Of a stretch of DNA of 37,781 nucleotides, positions 17,065-24,888 are shown piece by piece. Below the pieces are notes generated by a model. That model was given only the letters and a program-made list of their open reading frames with translations, had not been told where the DNA came from and did no database searches. Both the position numbers and the translations under genes were made by a program. Source of the stretch: Thermoleophilia bacterium (GTDB lineage Bacteria; Actinomycetota; Thermoleophilia; Miltoncostaeales; Miltoncostaeaceae); NCBI GenBank assembly GCA_016780995.1, contig JADHKZ010000004.1:1-37781 (forward strand), in the 5' to 3' direction. Positions within the stretch are counted from its first letter, which is position 1, and every line of letters begins with the position of its first letter.

Positions 17065-17108
17065 GCGCGGGCAGCCCCGCGACCGGCGCTGCCGGTAGCG
17101 TGCGGGGC

Positions 17109-18353
17109 GTGGACGAGCTCCCGCGGGACGACGACGTGGTGGTGGAGCTGCACCCGGGCGCGGGCGCGGACCCCGGTGCGGGGCACGCGCCGGGGGTGGA
17201 AGGGCTCACGGTCATCGGGGTGCCCGGGCCGTTCGCCGCGCTGGAGGCCCACCGCGCCATCTCCGCGGGCTCGGACGTCATGTTGCTCACGGGCGATGTT
17301 CCCCTGGCCGACGAGGTGGACCTGAAGGCCCGCGGGGCGTCGGCCGGCCGCCTGGTGCTGGGACCCGGAAGCACCAGCGCCATCATCGACGGCATCGGCA
17401 TCGGCGTGTCGAATGCGGTGGCCCCCGGGCGCGTGGCGGTGGTGGCCACCTCGGGGTCGGGCGCGCAGGAAGCCACCGTGCTGCTGGACCGCTTCGGCGT
17501 GGGCGTGAGCCGCTGCCTGGTCACCGGCCCGCGCGACCTCACCGACGAGGTGCGGGCCATGTCCACGGCCGCCGTGCTGGCGCGCCTGGCGGACGACCCC
17601 GCCACGGATGGCGTGGTGCTGGTGGCCGAGGGATTCTCGGGCCGCGGGGCCGAGGCGGCGCTGGCCGCCCTGGCCGCGTGCGACCTCGCCGGGTCGGCAT
17701 GCCTCATCGGGGCCGATGGCATTCCCGCGCCCGACGGCGTGGAGGTGCACGGGGTCATCGACCAGGCCGTTGCGGCCGCGGCCCGCCGGGCCGGCGCGCG
17801 CCCGGTCATCCCGGCCGCGGAGCCCACCGGATGGGTGAGCGCCGGTCACGTGCGGGGCATCTTCTCGGGGTCGGCCCTGTGCGCCGAGGCCGCGGCCCTG
17901 CTGGCCGCCCGCCTTGGCCGGGTGGTGTCCAACACGCCGGCGGGTGCGGCTGAGCACCTGGATCCGCAGGACGTCGTGCGCGGGCACGCGTGCCTCGACC
18001 TGCACGCCGAGTCCACGTGGCACGGCACCCCCGATCCCGTGGAGCACCCCGAGCGCCGGGCTGAGCTCATCGCAGAGACCGTGGGCGACCAGACCGTGGC
18101 CGTGCTCCTGCTGGACGTCATCCTGGGGCGCGGCGCGCATCCCGACCCGGCGGGGGTGCTGGCGCCGGCGCTGGCGTCCGCGCTCCAGGCCCGGCCGTCG
18201 CTGCAGGTGGTGACGCACGTGTGCGGCACCGAGGCCGACCCGCAGGTGCTGTCGCGCCAGGAAGAGCAGCTCACGCGCGCAGGCGCACGCGTGGCCCCCA
18301 CCAGCGCGCAGGCCGCGCGGCTGGCGGCATCGCTCGTGCGCCCCGGTCGCTGA
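17109..18353 (+). CDS. FdrA-like protein (acyl-CoA synthetase / SucD-like fold)
   Basis: A 414-residue protein resembling FdrA, a homologue of succinyl-CoA synthetase alpha that acts in oxamate carbamoyltransferase in E. coli. Visible features are 'VATSGSGAQEATVLLDRFGVGVSRCLVTGPRDLTDEV' near residue 113, where the CoA ligase fold has its nucleotide-binding turn, then 'DDPATDGVVLVAEGFSGRGAEAALAAL', and C-terminal 'DQTVAVLLLDVILGRGAHPDPAG'. An N-terminal region of about 60 residues has a Rossmann-like alternation. The companion DUF1116 protein lies 9 kb away. No ribosome site is seen; TAGCGT lies 7 nt before the GTG, which argues for a leaderless message. A GTG at 17100 is possible. The next gene starts 10 bp after its stop. 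Confidence 0.75.
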   Translation: MDELPRDDDVVVELHPGAGADPGAGHAPGVEGLTVIGVPGPFAALEAHRAISAGSDVMLLTGDVPLADEVDLKARGASAGRLVLGPGSTSAIIDGIGIGVSNAVAPGRVAVVATSGSGAQEATVLLDRFGVGVSRCLVTGPRDLTDEVRAMSTAAVLARLADDPATDGVVLVAEGFSGRGAEAALAALAACDLAGSACLIGADGIPAPDGVEVHGVIDQAVAAAARRAGARPVIPAAEPTGWVSAGHVRGIFSGSALCAEAAALLAARLGRVVSNTPAGAAEHLDPQDVVRGHACLDLHAESTWHGTPDPVEHPERRAELIAETVGDQTVAVLLLDVILGRGAHPDPAGVLAPALASALQARPSLQVVTHVCGTEADPQVLSRQEEQLTRAGARVAPTSAQAARLAASLVRPGR

Positions 18354-18363
18354 GGCCACCCCG

Positions 18364-19530
18364 GTGCGGGTGCGCATCGCCACCTATTCGGCCATGCCGC
18401 GCGGCGGCGCGGTGCATGCGCGCCGCCTCGCCGAGGAACTGGCCGCGCGGGGCCATCAGGTGGAGCTGTGGGCGCTCACCATGGAGGGGTCGGGCCTGAT
18501 CGTGGGCCCCGGGGTGGCCGTGCACCAGGTGCCGCTGCCGCCGGTGGCGGGCGAGCCGGTGGCCGACCGCATCGGGCGCGCGTCGCAGGTGCTGGCCGAC
18601 GCCATGCGCGCCGCCCCCGCCGCCGACATCAACCACGCCCAGGACCTGCTCTCGGCCCGCGCGCTGCTCGCGCTGCGCGCCGATGGCGCGGTGGCCCATG
18701 TCGTGCGCACCGTCCACCACGTGGAGGCGTTCACCGACCGCTTCCTGGAGGAGTGCCAGCGCGCATCCATTCAGGACGTGGACCGGTGCATCGCGGTGTC
18801 GGCCTTCTGGGCCCAGCGGCTGGCCGACCAGTTCGGTGTGCAGGCACCGGTGGTGCCAAATGGGGTCGACGCGGAACGCTTCGGGGGGTGCGCTCTGGAC
18901 CGCACCGAGGCCGGGCGCCGCATGGGGTGGGGGGGCCGGTGCGCGGTGCTGGCCGTGGGTGGCGTGCAGCCCCGCAAGGGGAGCCGTGTGCTGCTGGAGG
19001 CCTTCGCACGCGCACGAGGGCGGCTGCCCGATGGCGCCCTGCTGGTGGTGGCCGGCGGGGACGGCGTGTTCACCGACCCGGCGGCCGTGGAGGCCTGGGA
19101 GGACGATGCGGTGCGACTGGGGCTGGTGGTGCACCGCGGTCCCGGCGTGCCCGCCGGCGCCGACGTGGTGCGCCTGGGCGTGGTGGATGATGACGACATG
19201 CCGGCGCTCTACCGCGCGGCGGACGTGCTGGCGTTCCCCTCCACCCGCGAGGGGTTCGGGCTCGCCATCGTGGAGGCCATGGCGTCGGGGCTGCCCGTCG
19301 TCACAAGTGACCTCCCCGTGCTCGCGGAGTTCCTGCGCGACGGGGATGATTGCCTCATGGCACCCGTCGGCGATTCCGGACCCCTGGCCCTTGCGCTGGT
19401 ACGGATCGTCAACGACCACGACCTTCGCGTGCGTCTCACGGGCGCGGCCCGGGAGGTGGCCGCGCGGTATACGTGGGCGGCCACCGCCGAGCGGGCCGAG
19501 CAGGTGTACCGCCAGCTCCTTGAGCCATGA
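18364..19530 (+). CDS. GT4-family glycosyltransferase
   Basis: A 388-residue GT-B glycosyltransferase. The N-terminal acceptor domain begins with 'RIATYSAMPRGGAVHARRLAEELAARGHQVELWAL'. The C-terminal donor domain carries 'VVPNGVDAERF', then 'LAVGGVQPRKG', and the EX7E-type motif in 'STREGFGLAIVEAMASGLPVV'. 'VRTVHHVEAF' and the PRGG start resemble the MSMEG_0565-type subfamily (a weak call from memory). It is probably a cytosolic enzyme using an activated sugar; acceptor and sugar are unknown. It sits 10 bp after the FdrA-like gene and its stop overlaps the next gene's ATG (ATGA), so the three are likely co-expressed. Confidence 0.88.
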   Translation: MRVRIATYSAMPRGGAVHARRLAEELAARGHQVELWALTMEGSGLIVGPGVAVHQVPLPPVAGEPVADRIGRASQVLADAMRAAPAADINHAQDLLSARALLALRADGAVAHVVRTVHHVEAFTDRFLEECQRASIQDVDRCIAVSAFWAQRLADQFGVQAPVVPNGVDAERFGGCALDRTEAGRRMGWGGRCAVLAVGGVQPRKGSRVLLEAFARARGRLPDGALLVVAGGDGVFTDPAAVEAWEDDAVRLGLVVHRGPGVPAGADVVRLGVVDDDDMPALYRAADVLAFPSTREGFGLAIVEAMASGLPVVTSDLPVLAEFLRDGDDCLMAPVGDSGPLALALVRIVNDHDLRVRLTGAAREVAARYTWAATAERAEQVYRQLLEP

Positions 19531-20390
19531 CCCCCCGGGCGGCGGGCACGGAGATCGAGGGCGACCTCCGGGTGATGGCATCCCGCCCGTGGCCGGGCTC
19601 GGCCGTTGCGGTGTCGCCGGACGGCGAATGGGCCGCGGTGGCGCTGCCGGGTCGGGTGCTGGTGGCCCGCCTGCCGGGGCTGGACCACGAGCGTGAGATC
19701 GCCGTATCGGACGTGCGGTCGCTGGTGGCGGTGGACGAGGGGCGGCTGGCGCTCGCGCCGCGCCGCGGCCTGCTGGTGATCGACGACCCGGCGGGGTCAC
19801 CGCGCGTGGGGCTGCGCGCCCGGGGACCCGGCCGCCTGGCGCTTGCCGCCGGACCGGCTGGCCGCCTGGCCGCGGTGGGTGATCGCGCGGCGCTGCCCCG
19901 CGCCACGGTCATCGCCCGGTCCGACGCCGGCCGGCGCCGCGACTGGACTGCCGCGGTGGACGGCGCCACCGCGGCCGCATGGCTTGATGGCGGCGACCTG
20001 GTGGTGGCTGCGGGGGAGGACCTGGTGCTGGTGCGCCACGGGGCCGAGCACGCCCGGGCGCACGCCCCCATCGGCGAGCCCATCACCGGCCTGGCATCCA
20101 TCCCGGGCGGCGTGGTCATCGCGGGGGCGGGTGATCGCGCCGTGTTGCACTCCATCGTGCCCGGGGCGGCGCGCCCGTCCATCACGGTGCCGTCGGGCAC
20201 CGGACGCGTGCTGGCGGTGGCCGGCGGGCTGCTGGTGGCCTGCACCCGTTCGCTGGGCGAAAGGGTGGCCGTGCACGACCTGGCCACGGGGCGGGCCATC
20301 GCCGCGTTGCGCGGGGTGTCGGCCGCGGCGCCCGCTCCTCCGCTGGTGGTGGCCACCGGGCGCGAGGGCACCGTGGTGGCGGGCCCTTGA
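19527..20390 (+). CDS. Predicted beta-propeller protein, unknown function
   Basis: A 287-residue protein rich in repeated short beta units of the form 'VAVSPDGEWAAVAL', 'LVAVDEGRLALAP', 'AAGPAGRLAAVGD' and 'LASIPGGVVIAGAG', spaced about 40 residues apart, as in WD40-like or PQQ-like propellers. No signal peptide is seen, so it is probably cytosolic. No catalytic residue is recognised. Its ATG overlaps the glycosyltransferase stop, so it should be translated together with it. It could be a scaffold or a metabolite-binding partner of the glycosyltransferase and FdrA-like proteins (inference). Confidence 0.6.
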   Translation: MTPRAAGTEIEGDLRVMASRPWPGSAVAVSPDGEWAAVALPGRVLVARLPGLDHEREIAVSDVRSLVAVDEGRLALAPRRGLLVIDDPAGSPRVGLRARGPGRLALAAGPAGRLAAVGDRAALPRATVIARSDAGRRRDWTAAVDGATAAAWLDGGDLVVAAGEDLVLVRHGAEHARAHAPIGEPITGLASIPGGVVIAGAGDRAVLHSIVPGAARPSITVPSGTGRVLAVAGGLLVACTRSLGERVAVHDLATGRAIAALRGVSAAAPAPPLVVATGREGTVVAGP

Positions 20391-20477
20391 CACCGGAACC
20401 CCCGTGGGGGGATTCGGGGGATCCGGGACGAATGCTCCCCGGAAATTCCTGATTCCCCTACCCGGAGGGTCCCTCAT

Positions 20478-20999
20478 ATGAAGCTCCCCACGAAGGTCCG
20501 CCGCCCCAGCGCGTCGATGGTCATCGCCACCACCGCGCTGGTGCTTGCCGCCGGTGGTGCCGGTGCATTCGCCCAGAGCCAGATCAACGGCAAGAACCTG
20601 GTGAACAAGTCGGTCACCAACGCCAAGATGGCCAACAAGGCCGTGAACAACCGCGTCCTCGCGCCCAACAGCGTCCTCGCATCGACGCTCGCGCCGGGCG
20701 CGATCAGCACGGTGCTCCGCTACGAGGTCCTGAACGTCCCCACGGGGACCACGGCCAACGTCTTCGCGCGCTGCAACTCGGGTGAGGACGTCGTGGGCGG
20801 CGGCTTTGGGGGCATCAACCCCACCAGTTGGATCGGCCAGGGCAACCCGCAGGCCCATGTGTCGTTCTCGCGCCCCGCCACCGCGGACGGCCAGGCTCCG
20901 ACCAACGGCCGCGTGCCGGTGGGCTGGAACGTCGGCGTGGTGAACGAGAGCAACCAGGTGGTGCAGGCTTCGTCCTACGTGGTGTGCCTGCGCGCGTAA
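20478..20999 (+). CDS. Secreted protein with NGKxLxNxSVTxxK repeats
   Basis: A 173-residue exported protein. Residues 1-32 form a signal peptide: KLPTKVRRPS, then hydrophobic MVIATTALVLAAGGAGAFA, with cleavage likely after AFA. Residues 35-70 carry short repeats (NGKNLVNKSVTNAKMANKAVNNRVLAPNSV) of the sort common in exported proteins of Thermoleophilia. A compact C-terminal domain holds two cysteines (about residues 98 and 171) that could pair. Function unknown. A GGAGG ribosome site lies 9 nt before the ATG. A perfect TTGACA at 20387-20392 overlaps the upstream stop, but no good -10 follows at 16-18 bp. Confidence 0.7.
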   Translation: MKLPTKVRRPSASMVIATTALVLAAGGAGAFAQSQINGKNLVNKSVTNAKMANKAVNNRVLAPNSVLASTLAPGAISTVLRYEVLNVPTGTTANVFARCNSGEDVVGGGFGGINPTSWIGQGNPQAHVSFSRPATADGQAPTNGRVPVGWNVGVVNESNQVVQASSYVVCLRA

Positions 21000-21010
21000 G
21001 CGCCGCGCGT

Positions 21011-21038
21011 GCGTCCCCGCCCCCCGGGGCGGGGACGC
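21011..21038. terminator. Bidirectional terminator hairpin
   Basis: A perfect 12-bp GC-rich stem (21011-21022 with 21027-21038) lies between the convergent secreted-protein and ArsA-like genes. The loop is four bases. No U-tract follows. Confidence 0.6.
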
Positions 21039-21043
21039 CGCCG

Positions 21044-22186
21044 CTAGCGCCCCTCGAGCTCGCGCGTCACGCGTGCGAGGCCCGTCACCTCGACGGGGTC
21101 ATCATCCAGTGCGGGCACCACCGCCGTTGGCGGATTGCCCAGCGCCTGCGCGAGGGCCGCCATCTCGTGCCGGTCGGCCGCCGCGCGGGCTCGGGCCGCG
21201 GACAGGGCATCGGCGGCGCGCTGCGCGAGGCCCTCGGGGTCGGCGGCGCCGGCCGCGGCCAGCAGGTGCGCCAGCCCATCGGGCGGTGCCCCCCCGCCCG
21301 CGGGCTCGGCGTGCACGCGGTTCACCACCACGGCGCCCAGGGAGTAGCGGTCGTCCCGCAGTCGCCGCCACAGGGCGATTGCCTCGCCGGCGGGCTCGGG
21401 GCGCGGGCCGGTCACCACCACGAAGCGGGTGGAGTCGGAGGCCAGCAGGTTGCGCACGGCCGATGCCCGGTCGCTGAACCCCTGGTACATGCCGTCGAAC
21501 GACTGCAGGAACTCCGACAGGTCGGTGAGTAGTTGGGCCCCCGTGAGGCGCTCCACCACCGACATCACCATGTGCCCGCCGGCCTGGAGGGCGCGCCACC
21601 CCGTGCGACCGGCGCCCGACCGGGGGCCCAGCAGCAGGCGCAGGCCGCGCCCCTCCACGAAGCGCGTCATGCGCTCGGGGGCATCCAGGAAGTCGAGGGC
21701 GTTGCGGGCCGGCGGGGTGTCCAGCACCACCACGTCGTAGTCGTCCGAGTCCACCAGTTCATACAGCCGTTCCACCGCCATGAATTCCTGCGCGCCGGCC
21801 ACTGCCGTGGACAGGTGGCGGTACACCCTGTTGCGCAGGATCTTCTGGCGGGCGGCCTCGTCGGGCGCCTCGCGCGCCACCAGCCGGTCGAACGTGGCCC
21901 GGGGATCCAGCTGCAGGGCGTCGAGCGTGCCCGCCATCGGCATTCCCGCCTGCGTGATGCGCGCGGGGTCCACGCGGTGCGGGACATCCCCCAGGTGCTC
22001 GATGCCCAGTGCGCTGGCCAGGCGGCGCGCCGGGTCGATGGTTACCACGGCCACGCGCGCCCCGCGCGATGCCAGGCCCAGCGCCAGCGCCGCCGACACC
22101 GTGGTCTTGCCCACGCCCCCGGCGCCCGCCACCACCACCACGCGACGGCGCTCCAGAAGGCCCACCAGGTCGAGGTCAGGCGCCAT
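21044..22186 (-). CDS. ArsA/GET3-like ATPase, second of a pair (BagB-like)
   Basis: A 380-residue SIMIBI-class ATPase. The deviant Walker A is GAGGVGKTT at 21-29, in which the signature lysine of the ArsA/Get3 motif (GKGGVGKT) is replaced by Ala. Walker B-like 'DYDVVVLDTPPARNALDFL' and 'VTIDPARRLASALG' are clear. In mycobacteria two such ATPases, Rv3679 and Rv3680 (BagA/BagB), form a complex tied to cell envelope and detoxification; this pair looks homologous. It overlaps the other ATPase by 11 bp, so they are translated together. It lacks the arsenic-binding cysteine motif of true ArsA. Role is inferred. Confidence 0.85.
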   Translation of the reverse strand: MAPDLDLVGLLERRRVVVVAGAGGVGKTTVSAALALGLASRGARVAVVTIDPARRLASALGIEHLGDVPHRVDPARITQAGMPMAGTLDALQLDPRATFDRLVAREAPDEAARQKILRNRVYRHLSTAVAGAQEFMAVERLYELVDSDDYDVVVLDTPPARNALDFLDAPERMTRFVEGRGLRLLLGPRSGAGRTGWRALQAGGHMVMSVVERLTGAQLLTDLSEFLQSFDGMYQGFSDRASAVRNLLASDSTRFVVVTGPRPEPAGEAIALWRRLRDDRYSLGAVVVNRVHAEPAGGGAPPDGLAHLLAAAGAADPEGLAQRAADALSAARARAAADRHEMAALAQALGNPPTAVVPALDDDPVEVTGLARVTRELEGR

Positions 22187-23132
22187 CCGCGCCCCCGATG
22201 GCCGGGTCGTCCATGAGCGCCGCCGACAGCACCTCCAGCCCGCCGGACCCCGGTGAGAGGTCGGGCACCTCGGGCAGCACCGCCACGGGCAGCCCGCCGG
22301 CCTGCGCCAGCCCCTCCACCTCGCGTGCGTCGTGGTCGGCCCCGTTGGCCACGGCCAGTGCGGCGTCGGCGGCCGCGCGCTCGGGAGATCCGGCCGCCGC
22401 CGACCCTGCCGCCGCCACCAGGGCCTCCCGGTCGGCCGCGCCGAAGGGCGAGCGCCGGACCCGGTTGATGATTGCGCAGGTGAGCGGCAGGTCCTTGGCG
22501 CGCAGCGCGGCGATCGCCTCCACGGCCTCGGTCACGGCCAGGTCCTCCGGTGCCGCCACCACCACCACGCCGGTGGCCTGCGGATGGCGGATGACCTTCT
22601 CGATGGCACCCGCCTGGTCGTGGATGGGGCCCGATCCGGCCAGCTCGCGGGCATTCCCGGCGGCCTCCAGCAGCGCGATGCCGTGGCCCGTGGCGGGCGC
22701 ATCCACCACCAGGCGGTCCCACACCGGTGTGCCGTCGCGCACCGTGGTGGCCAGGTCCCAGATCTTGCCCAGGGTCACCAGTTCGGCCAGCCCGGGCGCT
22801 GCCTGGGTGACCTGGTGGAAGGCCCGGCTCCGGGACATCATCTCCACGAGGGGCCTCACCTTCAACTGGATGGTGAGGTACTCCTGGGTGGCGCGCTCGG
22901 CATCCACCGACAGCGCGAACAGGCCGGGGCGCACCTGCACGGGATCGTCCAGGGCGGGGGGCACTCCGAAGAGGGCGCCCGTGCGCTGCTCGGCGGCCAC
23001 CTCCACAAGCAGCGTGCGCTGGCCCTGGTCGGCCATGCCCAGCGCGAGCGCCGCGGCCACGGTGGTCTTTCCCACCCCACCCTTGCCCAGCACGAATGCC
23101 AGCCGGCGGCCGATCAGCGGCGGTTGCTCCAT
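22176..23132 (-). CDS. ArsA/GET3-like ATPase, first of a pair (BagA-like)
   Basis: A 318-residue ATPase with a canonical deviant Walker A, GKGGVGKTT, at 16-24. 'LLVEVAAEQRTGALFG', 'VWDRLVVDAPATGHGIALLEAAG' and 'VVVAAPEDLAVTEAVEAI' complete the nucleotide-binding fold. It keeps the signature lysine that its partner lacks, so the pair is asymmetric and may use a single active site. The ATG at 23132 is used; the open frame extends to 23189 without coding similarity. GGGAG precedes the ATG and TAGGGT lies 7 nt upstream. It is divergent from the next gene with overlapping promoters. Confidence 0.87.
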   Translation of the reverse strand: MEQPPLIGRRLAFVLGKGGVGKTTVAAALALGMADQGQRTLLVEVAAEQRTGALFGVPPALDDPVQVRPGLFALSVDAERATQEYLTIQLKVRPLVEMMSRSRAFHQVTQAAPGLAELVTLGKIWDLATTVRDGTPVWDRLVVDAPATGHGIALLEAAGNARELAGSGPIHDQAGAIEKVIRHPQATGVVVVAAPEDLAVTEAVEAIAALRAKDLPLTCAIINRVRRSPFGAADREALVAAAGSAAAGSPERAAADAALAVANGADHDAREVEGLAQAGGLPVAVLPEVPDLSPGSGGLEVLSAALMDDPAIGGADGA

Positions 23133-23139
23133 CTCCCTC

Positions 23140-23165
23140 ACCCTAGCCCGGCAAGGAGGTAGTGT
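23140..23165. promoter_or_regulatory. Divergent leaderless promoter pair
   Basis: On the minus strand TAGGGT (23140-23145) is 7 nt from the ATPase ATG, with AGGACA 17 bp upstream of it. On the plus strand TAGTGT (23160-23165) is 8 nt from ATG 23174. Both spacings fit transcription starting at or near the start codon. Confidence 0.5.
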
Positions 23166-23173
23166 CCTCAGGC

Positions 23174-23533
23174 ATGGGCTGGACGGCATGGACCATCTCA
23201 GGGGCGGCGATCGCCCTCGGCGTGCTCGTCATCGCCGGCCTGGCCTACGCCATCGTGCGGGGCATCGGGCTCAAGCGCCGCATCGGCGCCAGCGGTCGCG
23301 CCATCAGCCCACTGGCCGACGGCATCAGCCGCTCGCTCTCGCAGATCGAGGCGGGCCTGGCGCGTGCCGAGGGCGGCGCCGCAGAGCTGTCGGGTGAGAT
23401 CGAGCGCCTGCGCGTGCCCGTGGCCGAGCTGCAGGTGATCGGCCGCCACGCCGCGCTGGCATTCGGCGAGATCCGTGGCCCGCTGGGCTGGCTGGCCGGC
23501 ATCCGGGCCCTCATCCGCCACCGCGCCCGCTAG
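23174..23533 (+). CDS. Small membrane protein with coiled coil
   Basis: A 119-residue protein. Residues 5-30 form one membrane helix (ISGAAIALGVLVIAGLAYAIV), then a basic patch RKRR-like 'GLKRRIGASG', and a long amphipathic helix from about 50 to 90 (SLSQIEAGLARAEGGAAELSGEIERLRVPVAEL). No family was recognised; the arrangement resembles DUF948-type membrane coiled-coil proteins. ATG 23174 with TAGTGT 8 nt upstream suggests a leaderless start; a GTG at 23162 is too close to the AAGGAGGT site. It ends 3 bp before the Ppx/GppA gene. Confidence 0.65.
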   Translation: MGWTAWTISGAAIALGVLVIAGLAYAIVRGIGLKRRIGASGRAISPLADGISRSLSQIEAGLARAEGGAAELSGEIERLRVPVAELQVIGRHAALAFGEIRGPLGWLAGIRALIRHRAR

Positions 23534-23536
23534 GCG

Positions 23537-24454
23537 GTGCTGGCCGCCGTCATCGACGTCGGCTCCAACTCTGTGCGGTTGCTGCTGGCGCGGTCGGCGG
23601 ACGCATCGGGCGCCGAGGGCGAGCGCATCGTCACGGTCACGGGCCTTCGCCGCGGCGCGGCCCCCGACGGGGCGGTCACGGATGGCGCGCTCCAGCGCCT
23701 TGATGCATGCCTGGCCGACTACGCGGCGCGCATTCGCGCGGCGGGCTCACCGCCGGTGGTGGCGGTGGGCACCGCAGCGGTGCGCGAGGCACCCAACGTG
23801 GGCCGCATCCAGGCCATCGCCGAGCACCGGCTGGGTGCCCCGCTCATGGTCATCAGTGGCCGGCGCGAGGCCGGCCTGTCGTTCGCCGGCGCCCGGTTGG
23901 TGCTGACCGGCGACGCCGGGCCGTGCCGGGTGATCGACATCGGCGGGGGCAGTACCGAGGTGGTGGAGGGGGATTCGGGCGGCCCGGTGCGCGCGGTGAG
24001 CCTGCCGCTGGGCGTGAACCGCCAGGGCGACATGATCACCACCGACCCCCCCGGTCCTGCTGACGTGGCGGCCGTGCAGGCCGAGGCCCGGGCGCTCGTG
24101 CGCGACGCCACCGCGGACTTCACGGGTGATGGGCCGCTCATCGGGGTGGCGGGGACCGTCACCACGGTGGCCGCCGTCATGGCCGGCCGCTACGACCCGG
24201 ACCGGATCCACGGAATGGTGATCACCCGCAACCATGTAGCCGAGGTGCGCGACCGGCTCGCCGGCCTGGACGCCGCCGCCCGGGCCGCGGTGCCCGGCCT
24301 GCACCCGGACCGCGTGCCCGTGATCGTGCCGGGCCTGGCGATCCTGGCGGGCTGCATGGATGCCCTGGGCGCGGAGGACCTGGTGGTGTCCGAGAGGGAC
24401 ATCCTCGACGGCGTGGCCATGCAGGCCGCCGACGGGAGCCTGCGGGCCGAATAG
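23537..24454 (+). CDS. Ppx/GppA family phosphatase (exopolyphosphatase-like)
   Basis: A 305-residue ASKHA-fold protein. Phosphate-binding loop 1 is DVGSNSVRLLLA near residue 7; loop 2 is DIGGGSTEVVEGD near 134; 'AVGTAAVREAPN' and 'GVAGTVTTVAAV' are also conserved. Members hydrolyse polyphosphate or the stringent alarmone pppGpp. The length is that of the short, catalytic-core-only forms found in actinobacteria, lacking the C-terminal HD-like domain. GTG 23537 starts 3 bp after the upstream stop, so it is probably co-transcribed with the small membrane protein. A TAG at its end is also part of a possible promoter for the next gene. Confidence 0.9.
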   Translation: MLAAVIDVGSNSVRLLLARSADASGAEGERIVTVTGLRRGAAPDGAVTDGALQRLDACLADYAARIRAAGSPPVVAVGTAAVREAPNVGRIQAIAEHRLGAPLMVISGRREAGLSFAGARLVLTGDAGPCRVIDIGGGSTEVVEGDSGGPVRAVSLPLGVNRQGDMITTDPPGPADVAAVQAEARALVRDATADFTGDGPLIGVAGTVTTVAAVMAGRYDPDRIHGMVITRNHVAEVRDRLAGLDAAARAAVPGLHPDRVPVIVPGLAILAGCMDALGAEDLVVSERDILDGVAMQAADGSLRAE

Positions 24455-24464
24455 ACTTGGCGCC

Positions 24465-24725
24465 ATGGGCACGGAGGCCACACCGGAGATCCAGCACGAC
24501 GCCGTCCACGCGGTGGACGGGCTCGCCGAGGCGCTGGCCCGTACCGAGGACCCGGCCGATGACCGCCGGATGATCTTCTCGAAGGGGGAGAACACCCGGC
24601 ACATCCGGCACGAGCAGGTGCTGGAGCGCTGGCCGATCCTGGCCGAGGACTGGTGCCGGCGCATCGAGGACACGCGGCTGTCGTCGGTGGATCGCACCCC
24701 CGGCGCGGCGACGTTCGGGCGCTAG
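24465..24725 (+). CDS. Small conserved-looking protein, unknown function
   Basis: An 86-residue acidic protein with no signal or membrane helix. Regular helices appear in 'AVHAVDGLAEALARTED' and 'HEQVLERWPILAEDWCRRIED'. No domain recognised. ATG 24465 has no ribosome site; TAGACT lies 7 nt upstream and could be a leaderless -10 element, though it contains the stop codon of the preceding gene. It ends 21 bp before the tRNA-Leu gene. Confidence 0.5.
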   Translation: MGTEATPEIQHDAVHAVDGLAEALARTEDPADDRRMIFSKGENTRHIRHEQVLERWPILAEDWCRRIEDTRLSSVDRTPGAATFGR

Positions 24726-24746
24726 GGGTGACCTCGGTGCCCGCCG

Positions 24747-24830
24747 GCCGGAGTGGCGGAACTGGTAGACGCGGGGGACTTAAAATCCCCGGCCCCTCGG
24801 GGCGTGCGGGTTCGAGTCCCGCCTCCGGCT
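24747..24830 (+). tRNA. tRNA-Leu (TAA)
   Basis: A class II tRNA with acceptor stem GCCGGAG/CTCCGGC, anticodon stem GGGGA/TCCCC around CTTAAAA, a long variable arm (GCCCC/GGGGC), and T-arm GCGGG-TTCGAGT-CCCGC. The anticodon is TAA, which reads UUA, a codon expected to be rare in such GC-rich DNA. The base after the acceptor stem is T rather than the A73 usual for leucine tRNAs, and no CCA is encoded (the next bases are CCT). Confidence 0.92.
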
Positions 24831-24840
24831 CCTACGTCGC

Positions 24841-24875
24841 ACGCATGACGGGCCCGAGGGGGGCCCGTCATGCGT
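24841..24875. terminator. Bidirectional terminator between tRNA-Leu and HU
   Basis: A perfect 15-bp stem (24841-24855 with 24861-24875) with a 5-nt loop separates the convergent tRNA-Leu and HU genes. No U-tract follows on either strand. Confidence 0.7.
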
Positions 24876-24888
24876 GGACGGGTGGTCG

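Noticed and set aside
16248-17108. Upstream extension of the FdrA-like frame to 16248
   Set aside because: It runs through the ArsR gene and the HTH gene in other frames; similarity begins only after 17109.
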